Shown here: piece after piece, positions 4,946 through 11,085 of the stretch
Layout of the letters: every line of letters starts with the position of its first letter
Numbering within the stretch: position 1 is the stretch's first letter
NCBI GenBank assembly: GCA_021735565.1
Contig: JAIPGT010000014.1
Location: forward strand, 1 to 11,085
DNA length: 11,085 bases
Origin: Patescibacteria group bacterium
GTDB taxonomy: Bacteria; Patescibacteria; ABY1; JAGPKW01
Direction of reading: 5' to 3'
Notes under the pieces: model-generated
Database searches by the model: none
What the model was told of the DNA's origin: nothing
Seen by the model: the letters and a program-made list of their open reading frames with translations, nothing else
Program-made: the position numbers and the translations under genes

Positions 4946-6007
4946 ATGTATAAAACAGGAATAATATTACTCACATATAATTTTGAAAAAAAAGCAGAAT
5001 TATTTTTTGAAAAAATAAAAACTAGTCTAGAATTAAGGAAAGATGTAATTTTGATTATTATAGATAATAATTCAGAAGATAATACTAAAGAAATTATACA
5101 AAACAAGTTAAATAATCATAAAAATTATATTTTTATAGAAAATAAAGAAAATTTTGGATTTGCAAAAGGAAATAATATTGGAATTGAAAAAGCAAAAGAA
5201 TTAAAATGTGAGTTTATTATTTTATTAAATGATGATGCGTACCCACTAGATGAAAATTGGATAGAAAAATTTGAAAATAGTTTAGAAAAAAATAATAAAT
5301 TAGCATGTTCTGGTTGTGTTATATTAAATTCCAACAATAAAAAAATAAATTCAGCAGGGATTAATTTATGTTATAACGGAATAGGATATTGCCAAGATTT
5401 TAACAAAGAATATAATAAAAAAAATTATACAGAGTATATAGATAAAGGATATGCAATGGGAGCGGCTTTAATAATAAAATTAGAAATTCTTAAAAAGCTA
5501 GGAAGTTTCAAAAACGAATATTTTTTATATCATGAAGATTCTGAATTACAAATTAGATTTATACTTTCAGGATATAAAATAGGATTTATAAATGAAACGC
5601 TTATTGAGCATGATTATAATTTTAATAGTAGATCAGGTAAAAATAAATTTTATTATATAGAAAGAAATAGGTTATTTAATATTTTTTCACAATATAAAAT
5701 TAAAACATTGATTTTATTGTTCCCAATAATAATATTTTGGGAATTAGGAATAGTATTATTTTCTATAAAAGAAAAATGGTTTAATTTAAAAATGAAGGCT
5801 TATAAAGATTTTTTCCAAAATATAAAAAATATAAAAAAATGGAGAAAAGAAAATAAAAAAATAAGAATAATTAAAGATAGGGAATTATTAAAACATATGA
5901 ATTATAATGTTAAATTTTCAGAAATTGATAATATACTTATAAAATATATAGCAAATCCAATTAGTTTCATATATTATTTATTATTAAAAATAATAATATG
6001 GTGGTAA
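4946..6007 (+). CDS. Family 2 glycosyltransferase, WbbL/rhamnosyltransferase-like
   Basis: This 353-residue protein has the layout of WbbL/RfbF-type sugar transferases that extend O-antigen or cell-wall glycans on a lipid carrier. IILLTYN (6-12) opens the GT-A fold. IIDNNSEDNT (38-47) and ENFGFAKGNNIGI (68-80) are hallmark blocks, LLNDDAYP (93-100) carries the metal-binding Asp pair, GAALIIKLEILKKLG (172-186) and FLYHEDSEL (193-201) include the catalytic-base region, and ERNRLFNI (239-246) follows. A hydrophobic segment at about 253-274 and another at 335-353 should attach the C-terminus to the membrane, facing the cytoplasm. The ATG at 4946 has no Shine-Dalgarno sequence. The 3' end overlaps the next gene by 10 bases, so the two are coupled. 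The donor (rhamnose or other) cannot be read from sequence. Confidence 0.88.
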   Translation: MYKTGIILLTYNFEKKAELFFEKIKTSLELRKDVILIIIDNNSEDNTKEIIQNKLNNHKNYIFIENKENFGFAKGNNIGIEKAKELKCEFIILLNDDAYPLDENWIEKFENSLEKNNKLACSGCVILNSNNKKINSAGINLCYNGIGYCQDFNKEYNKKNYTEYIDKGYAMGAALIIKLEILKKLGSFKNEYFLYHEDSELQIRFILSGYKIGFINETLIEHDYNFNSRSGKNKFYYIERNRLFNIFSQYKIKTLILLFPIIIFWELGIVLFSIKEKWFNLKMKAYKDFFQNIKNIKKWRKENKKIRIIKDRELLKHMNYNVKFSEIDNILIKYIANPISFIYYLLLKIIIWW

Positions 6008-7116
6008 AAAATAATAAAAAAATAACAATTTTATCATCAGTTTATCCTAATGATGGAGGGATGGGCACTGTTTTTATATCTGAAATTTTAGGATTTATTA
6101 AAAATGGAAATTTAAATATAAAAATTTTAGTTCCAAAATATAATAAATATTTTTCAAGTAGAATAAAAAGATTTACAGAATTTTTAAATCCTATTTTTAA
6201 GATAGGGATGGGGGCAATTTGTTTGAATGTAAATAAAAAAATAAAAGATTCAGATATTATTTATTTACACTATCCAGCATTTGGAATTGCTGAAAATTTA
6301 TTATTTTATAAAAAAAGAAAAAATCAAAAAATAATCATAAGATATCATATGGATCTTATGAGTAAAAATATTTTCAAAAAAATATTTTATAAAATAAATA
6401 AAATATTTATACTTCCAAAAATATTAAAAAAAGCCGATAAAGTAATATTTTCTAGTTTTGATTATGCAAAAATAAGTGATGCTAAAAAATATTATATAAA
6501 AAATAAATCAAAATGTTTAGAAATTCCTTTTGGGGTAGATAAAAAAGTATTTTTTGCAGAAAAAAATAGAATAAAGAAAAAACAGCTATTATTTGTAGGT
6601 CATTTAGATAAAGCACATGATTTTAAAGGTATAGAAAATTTAATAAATGCATTTTCTAAAATTAAAAATAATGATTTTAATTTGGTCATTATGGGAAGAG
6701 ATGGAGATTATAGAAATAAATATCAGAATTTAGTTAAAAAATTAAATTTAATAGAAAAAGTAAAATTTTATATAAATTTAAAAAGGGAAGATATGAGAAA
6801 TATATATAATGAATCATATTTTACAATATTACCTTCAACGGATAAAAGAGAAGCCTTCGGAATGGTTTTAATAGAATCTCTAGAATGTGGAACTCCGATA
6901 ATAGCGTCAAATTTAAATGGTGTAAGAAGTTTAGTATTAAATAAGAGAAATGGTTTTTTAATTTATAATATTTTTAATATACAAAAAGAATTAGAAAATA
7001 TATTAAAAATAAATGATTTAGAATATAAAAAATTAGAGGAATATTGTATAAATAATACTTATAAATATTCATGGAAAAGAATATCTGATAAATTAATAAA
7101 TATATTTTCAGAATAA
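5998..7116 (+). CDS. Family 4 glycosyltransferase
   Basis: This 372-residue GT-B fold retaining transferase belongs to the GT4 (Glycos_transf_1) type. The N-terminal domain starts with ITILSSVYPNDGGMGTV (9-25), where these enzymes have their glycine-rich acceptor-side loop, and shows the DIIYLHYP strand (86-93) and YHMDLM (116-121). The linker IPFGVD (176-181) leads to the C-terminal domain: LLFVGHLDKAHDFKG (197-211), VIMGRDGD (230-237) and the donor-binding EX7E motif EAFGMVLIE (Glu285 and Glu293), followed by CGTPIIASNLNGV (297-309). No membrane helix is seen, so it is likely a cytoplasmic or peripheral protein adding a sugar to a lipid-linked chain. It overlaps the upstream GT2 gene by 10 bases, and its stop lies one base before the next ATG, so the three genes form one operon. 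Confidence 0.9.
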   Translation: MVVKNNKKITILSSVYPNDGGMGTVFISEILGFIKNGNLNIKILVPKYNKYFSSRIKRFTEFLNPIFKIGMGAICLNVNKKIKDSDIIYLHYPAFGIAENLLFYKKRKNQKIIIRYHMDLMSKNIFKKIFYKINKIFILPKILKKADKVIFSSFDYAKISDAKKYYIKNKSKCLEIPFGVDKKVFFAEKNRIKKKQLLFVGHLDKAHDFKGIENLINAFSKIKNNDFNLVIMGRDGDYRNKYQNLVKKLNLIEKVKFYINLKREDMRNIYNESYFTILPSTDKREAFGMVLIESLECGTPIIASNLNGVRSLVLNKRNGFLIYNIFNIQKELENILKINDLEYKKLEEYCINNTYKYSWKRISDKLINIFSE

Positions 7117-7117
7117 A

Positions 7118-9184
7118 ATGAATTATTTTAAATTACATAAAATATTTTCTTTATTAAGTTCAACAATAATATTTTTAAATATTTTTTATTTTAAAAATAT
7201 ATATTTAGGAATAATATTTTTTATATTATGGTTATTTTTTACTGGATTATTATACGAAAATATAATATTAAAATATTTTAAAAATTTAAATTTTACAAAA
7301 ATATTAGGAATATTTTCTAGTTTAACAATTTTAACTTTTTTTGGAGCTATTTTTATAGTTTTTTATAAAATAACCCCAGAACTTTTTATAATTTCTTTAA
7401 TATTTACAACAATAATACCAATTTTTTTTAAAGAAACACATAAAATTAAAGAAAAAATAGATTTTAAAAATATAAATTATTATTTACTTTCCGGATTATT
7501 AATATTATTTATAGTTATTTTATATTATTTATTTAATTTAGATTTTTCAAATCATATAACGATATACCCATTTATAGATTTTGATTTTAAAATATTTATA
7601 ATATTATTTGAAATAATATTTTTTTCTTTATTATTAATATTTTTATCAAAAAAAATAAATAAAAATATACTAATATTTTTTATTATTATAATAAATTTAT
7701 TTACACACTTATTTATACCTGTAATATATGAAAAAGGAGAAGGCGGAATGGGTGATAGATTTAGATTTATTGCAGAAGAAAATTATTATAAAGATGGAAA
7801 TCAAAAAGCACCTGTTTTATTTGGTGAAAAAGAAAAAATAGATATTCCGTATGTTTTTTATGTTGGTAATAAACAAACATATTCTAATAAACAAGCATTA
7901 AATATTTTTACATCATGGGCTACAAATATTGAAATTTTTCATATAGATATTTGGATATTATACTTAATATTTTCTATATTTTCTCCAATATTAATATTTA
8001 ATTTAGTAAATAATACAAAATTAAAAGAAAAATATAAATTATTATTTTGTATTTCACCACTATTTTTAAATACATTATGGGTTTTAGGTTCACTAGGGTA
8101 TGCTTCCACTTATGGGTTTTTAGTATTTTTATTTATTTTAATATTTAATAAGGAAATATTATTTACTGATAATTTAATATTTAAAAAAAGAAATATTTTA
8201 ATAATATTTTTTTCAATGATATTTTTATATTTTAATTATATTTTATATTTTTGTATTTATTTTGGTTTTTTATTTTATTATTTAATTTTGAAAAATGTTA
8301 AAAATAAATTTTTAAAGTGTTTAATATATTTTTCTAGTTTCTTTTATTTAATATTCTTTGATTTAATATCAGGATTAAGTTATTTAGAACTAAAAAATAC
8401 AAATTTAAGTTTAAAACCAGATATTATATTAAATAATATTAATGAATATCCAAAAATTATAGATTATTATAGCTTTTTCTTTATATTATTTTTAATAATA
8501 GCAATTTCAGGAATAATATTGGCTATAAAAAATAGAAAATATAGAAATTTGAATTTATTTTCTATATCATTATTAGCAAATTATTTGATTTCATCATTTA
8601 TATTGAGTGGGGCTAGAATTTTTAATAATAAGAGTATATTTATTTTAAGTTTTATTTTATTATTTTATTTTATATATTCTATTTCAAATATAAAATTAAA
8701 AAATAAATATAAAACTAATTTTATTTTTTTAATAACAATTTTTATTTCATTCTTATTTATAACACAAATTTCATCAGGTCCAGTAATGGAAATAACAACA
8801 GGTTATAATTTTGATTTCACTGATTTTTTAAAAGAAGAGTTAAAAAATGAAGAAAATTATTGCATAATAGGAGATACGATGCCTTTAATAATGTTAGAAT
8901 ATAAAACCACAAATAAAATAATTAATGGTGGTTTTCCTCAAAGAGAAAACTATGATCAAAAAGAAAGAAAAGAGTTCTTTGAAACAATAATAAAAAGTCC
9001 AAGTAAAGAATTAATAGAAGATGCAATTAAATTAACAAAAGCTGAAAATTGCTATTTAATTATAGAAGATAGAAATATAACAGATTATTTAGGGGTAGTA
9101 AATTTAGGAGAAAAATATCAAGAATTACTAAAAGTTTTTAGCTATAATTTAGATTTTGAGAATTGTAGAATATTTGTTTATTAA
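7118..9184 (+). CDS. Large multi-helix membrane protein, GT-C-like (glycan transfer), with a C-terminal soluble domain
   Basis: This 688-residue protein has roughly 15 hydrophobic helices. About seven occupy residues 9-202, followed by a polar loop at 203-272, about eight more helices to residue 550, and a hydrophilic C-terminal domain at 555-688. The loop carries GEGGMGDRFRFIAEENYYKD (207-226), which resembles the Asp-containing first extracytoplasmic loop of GT-C transferases, where an acidic residue precedes a helix with a Tyr and a Gly. GT-C enzymes use polyprenyl-phosphate sugars on the outer face of the membrane. Here the loop comes after seven helices rather than after the first, so this is either an extended GT-C relative or an unrelated polymerase or flippase. 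No Wzy or Wzx signature is evident. Spacing of one base from the GT4 gene shows operon membership and supports a role in the same glycan pathway. The family call is inference; the membrane topology is clear. Confidence 0.6.
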   Translation: MNYFKLHKIFSLLSSTIIFLNIFYFKNIYLGIIFFILWLFFTGLLYENIILKYFKNLNFTKILGIFSSLTILTFFGAIFIVFYKITPELFIISLIFTTIIPIFFKETHKIKEKIDFKNINYYLLSGLLILFIVILYYLFNLDFSNHITIYPFIDFDFKIFIILFEIIFFSLLLIFLSKKINKNILIFFIIIINLFTHLFIPVIYEKGEGGMGDRFRFIAEENYYKDGNQKAPVLFGEKEKIDIPYVFYVGNKQTYSNKQALNIFTSWATNIEIFHIDIWILYLIFSIFSPILIFNLVNNTKLKEKYKLLFCISPLFLNTLWVLGSLGYASTYGFLVFLFILIFNKEILFTDNLIFKKRNILIIFFSMIFLYFNYILYFCIYFGFLFYYLILKNVKNKFLKCLIYFSSFFYLIFFDLISGLSYLELKNTNLSLKPDIILNNINEYPKIIDYYSFFFILFLIIAISGIILAIKNRKYRNLNLFSISLLANYLISSFILSGARIFNNKSIFILSFILLFYFIYSISNIKLKNKYKTNFIFLITIFISFLFITQISSGPVMEITTGYNFDFTDFLKEELKNEENYCIIGDTMPLIMLEYKTTNKIINGGFPQRENYDQKERKEFFETIIKSPSKELIEDAIKLTKAENCYLIIEDRNITDYLGVVNLGEKYQELLKVFSYNLDFENCRIFVY

Positions 9185-9230
9185 TTTATTAATAAATAAA
9201 TATTTTTGTAGTGGGTAGCTATAGATGATC

Positions 9231-9243
9231 CGAACAATGTTCG
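9231..9243. repeat. Short palindrome CGAACA-A-TGTTCG
   Basis: A perfect 6-bp inverted repeat around a single A, located 46 bases after the membrane-protein stop. Its arms recur in the terminator at 9275-9298. It resembles a Gram-positive LexA box (GAAC-N4-GTTC) but has a three-base centre, and no gene starts next to it. It could form a weak hairpin in plus-strand transcripts, though no T-tract follows. Confidence 0.5.
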
Positions 9244-9258
9244 TTATGTTAAAAATTT

Positions 9259-9298
9259 AAAAAAATAAAAAAGACGAACAATATTTGCAATTTGTTCG
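9259..9298 (-). terminator. Intrinsic terminator of the minus-strand propeller gene
   Basis: CGAACAA (9275-9281) and TTGTTCG (9292-9298) form a perfect 7-bp stem with a ten-base loop. Read on the minus strand, it is followed by TC and then a T-rich run with a single A (9272-9259). It lies 36 bases beyond the stop at 9335. On the plus strand only a weak T-run follows, so it serves mainly the minus-strand gene. Confidence 0.8.
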
Positions 9299-9334
9299 CC
9301 CTTTAAATTTAAAATATATCAACCTCTTTAAGTC

Positions 9335-11085
9335 TTAAGAGTTATAAGAAACTTTATATAAAATATCTCCATTCAAAATATATATAATTTCATTATTATA
9401 ATCAACAGTAAAGTCTTTTAAATTATCAAAAACAGGTGAAGTAATTTGCTCTATAAGAGCGCTAGAATCTTTGTTAAATATTAATATTCTATTTTCTTTT
9501 GAGTCCATAACAAACATTTCCTCAATATCTTCTTCTGTCCATATTTTATCTATATTTTCAAGCAGTGGATCAACTATATCTAAATAAAAATTATTTTTAT
9601 AACCTTTCAAATATTTTTCAATAAGGCCATCTTGATAAGCTACATAAATATAACCATCTATTGCAAATGAAGAAACATTTTTAAAATCAACATCTTCTTT
9701 TATCCATTTTGAGGGGCTTCCATAATATCCATAAGTACTTCTTCTAATTGATATTATATTATCATTTACTTTATCTAGAAAATATACATTTGAAGCATAA
9801 AAATTAATATTTGATATCTCATAAGGATTTAAACTAGAAGATAAATCAGTAATATCAACATCATCATTTTCTATAGAAACTAATGAATTATTTTCATTAA
9901 GAAATAAAAGCTCTCTATCTTCTTTGTCAAACTCTCCTCCATCTATTAAAATTCCAATATCTTCAGATAAATTTTTATTTTCAATACTTTTATCATCTTC
10001 TATTGAATAAATATTTTGAGATTCATAATCAAAAGCATATAAATTATTTGTAGTTTTTAATACTTTATTAATATTAATTTCTTGAACAGGAGATTGTGCT
10101 ATTTCTTCATTATTTTCATCTTGGGTAGAATTTTGTTCTGTTTCTATAGATTCAATTCCAAAATCTATTAAAATTTCAGGAGTTTCTATAGTAGTTATTT
10201 TATAAGCCTTTTTTAAAATTTCTCCATTTTCAAGTAATAAATTATTTTTATTTTCTTTTTCTTCTGGAGTAAATTCAGGCAATTCTAATATTAATTCTTC
10301 TGCATTTTTTACTAAATCTTTAGCTTTAAAATAATTATTATATATTAAAGCAGAAGAAGCTTCATTATGAACTAAATTTATTTCTTCAATTTGTGTATTA
10401 TATTTTTCTTCGGCTAATTTCTTTTTATCACTTTCCTGTTTTAATCTAAATGTAAAAGTAATAAGAATTATTAAAACTAATAAAGAAACTGAAGAAATTC
10501 TATATAAATTCTTATATTTTTTTATATGTTTATAAGCTTTTGAAAAAAATTTATTAAAATCTTTTTTTAAATCCTTATTTTTAATTTTTATTCCTATATC
10601 TTTTTTACTTTTATCTATTTTTTCCTTAACTTTTAATTTTTTCTCAGGAAATTTAATTTTTTTAATATTTTTTGATATAAATGGAATAAATTTTTTATAA
10701 CTAGACACAAATAGAGTAGAAGTAGAAGAGAAAAAGTTTTTAAGCTTTTTTGATTTTATAATTTTCTTAAAAGTAGATGAAATAGAATTAGTTACATCAG
10801 TAAAAATTTTTAAAAAATCAAACTCTTTTTTTCTAAATACCTCATCAATATTAGAATTATTTTCAGAATTTAAAGAAGAATTAATATCTTCTTTTTCTAA
10901 ATCATTTTTAAATTTATCTTTTAAAGATAATGTATCTATACTATTAGAATTAAGATCTTCTTGTTGTTTTTTACCAATTACTAAAAATGCACCTTCTAAA
11001 TTAGCCTTTATATTACTTATTTTCTTTTGTATAGATTCTATAAAATTAGAAAGATCTAAATTACCTATAGAATTAAGGATATCTT
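9335..11085 (-). CDS. Membrane-anchored protein with probable C-terminal beta-propeller (5' end outside the window)
   Basis: The frame is open without a stop from the right edge to TAA at 9335-9337 and gives 582 visible residues; the true start lies beyond 11085. A GTG at 10708 sits inside this open frame and is not the likely start. In order, the visible part shows a 125-residue N-terminal stretch with the hydrophobic strand GAFLVIGKK near residues 33-41, a long Lys-rich region (about 130-190), one transmembrane helix at about 195-213 (ISSVSLLVLIILITFTF), a charged helical or coiled-coil stretch (215-300), an acidic Glu/Asn/Gln linker (about 310-335), and a C-terminal domain at 340-582 made of short repeated beta segments such as NLYAFDYES, NVYFLDKVND, YIYVAYQDG and IIYILNGD, as expected of a beta-propeller. 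I do not recognise the family. Topology is probably N-terminus inside and propeller outside, given the Lys-rich side before the helix. It is convergent with the glycan operon and ends at its own terminator. Confidence 0.75.
   Translation of the reverse strand, partial: DILNSIGNLDLSNFIESIQKKISNIKANLEGAFLVIGKKQQEDLNSNSIDTLSLKDKFKNDLEKEDINSSLNSENNSNIDEVFRKKEFDFLKIFTDVTNSISSTFKKIIKSKKLKNFFSSTSTLFVSSYKKFIPFISKNIKKIKFPEKKLKVKEKIDKSKKDIGIKIKNKDLKKDFNKFFSKAYKHIKKYKNLYRISSVSLLVLIILITFTFRLKQESDKKKLAEEKYNTQIEEINLVHNEASSALIYNNYFKAKDLVKNAEELILELPEFTPEEKENKNNLLLENGEILKKAYKITTIETPEILIDFGIESIETEQNSTQDENNEEIAQSPVQEININKVLKTTNNLYAFDYESQNIYSIEDDKSIENKNLSEDIGILIDGGEFDKEDRELLFLNENNSLVSIENDDVDITDLSSSLNPYEISNINFYASNVYFLDKVNDNIISIRRSTYGYYGSPSKWIKEDVDFKNVSSFAIDGYIYVAYQDGLIEKYLKGYKNNFYLDIVDPLLENIDKIWTEEDIEEMFVMDSKENRILIFNKDSSALIEQITSPVFDNLKDFTVDYNNEIIYILNGDILYKVSYNS

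Noticed and set aside
4912..5337. Two minus-strand frames (4912-5106 and 5125-5337) opposite the WbbL-like gene
   Set aside because: They are antisense shadows of conserved GT2 blocks, with no promoter or ribosome binding site.
9231..9243. LexA/SOS operator
   Set aside because: The half-sites are separated by three bases, not four, and the site lies between converging gene ends with no start beside it.
10706..10708. GTG as the start of the minus-strand propeller gene
   Set aside because: The frame is open without a stop for 125 codons upstream to the window edge, with similar composition and protein-like sequence.

Overview
The window is very AT-rich: the coding DNA looks close to one quarter G+C, with Ile mostly ATA/ATT, Arg mostly AGA and Lys mostly AAA. 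It carries bacterial housekeeping genes packed with overlaps. Ten native genes end in the window, nine with TAA and one with TAG. I read this as a low-GC bacterium with a small, compact genome. Patescibacteria/CPR is my best guess, but nothing in the window proves it.

Layout. (1) Bases 1-148 hold the C-terminal tail of an IS481-like DDE transposase, with visibly higher GC than its surroundings and the only TGA stop seen. (2) Bases 191-335 form a large imperfect inverted repeat with nested hairpins, followed directly by a run of eight T. (3) Bases 383-3032 form a tRNA thio-modification block: mnmA (2-thiouridine at U34), a small two-helix membrane protein, and miaB (2-methylthio at A37). The three are joined by a 37-base and a 1-base overlap, so they are probably co-translated. 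(4) A short minus-strand gene (3019-3372) encodes a small exported protein with two membrane helices. (5) Bases 3470-9184 form a surface-glycan locus. It contains a DPM1-like GT2 transferase, a minus-strand YdcF/DUF218-like protein, and then a tight operon of a WbbL-like GT2 transferase, a GT4 transferase and a large multi-helix membrane protein with a GT-C-like look. (6) From 9335 to the right edge, on the minus strand, lies the 3'-terminal part of a membrane-anchored protein with a likely beta-propeller C-terminus. Its reading frame stays open through the window edge.

How the genes fit together. MnmA and MiaB both add sulfur to the anticodon loop of tRNAs and appear as one transcription unit. 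In the glycan locus, GT2 and GT4 enzymes would extend a sugar chain on a lipid carrier on the cytoplasmic face, and the large membrane protein would act on lipid-linked sugars at or across the membrane. The YdcF-like protein faces the operon divergently. Transcription control is partly legible: two minus-strand genes have an extended -10 with the same core (TGTTATAA), there is a bidirectional terminator at 4173-4207, and there is a minus-strand terminator at 9259-9298.

The points most worth a second look are the structured element at 191-335, the small membrane ORF locked between mnmA and miaB, the similar leaders in front of the two GT2 genes, and the propeller protein that runs off the right edge. 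I saw no CRISPR array, rRNA or tRNA gene, and no clear defence or phage system.
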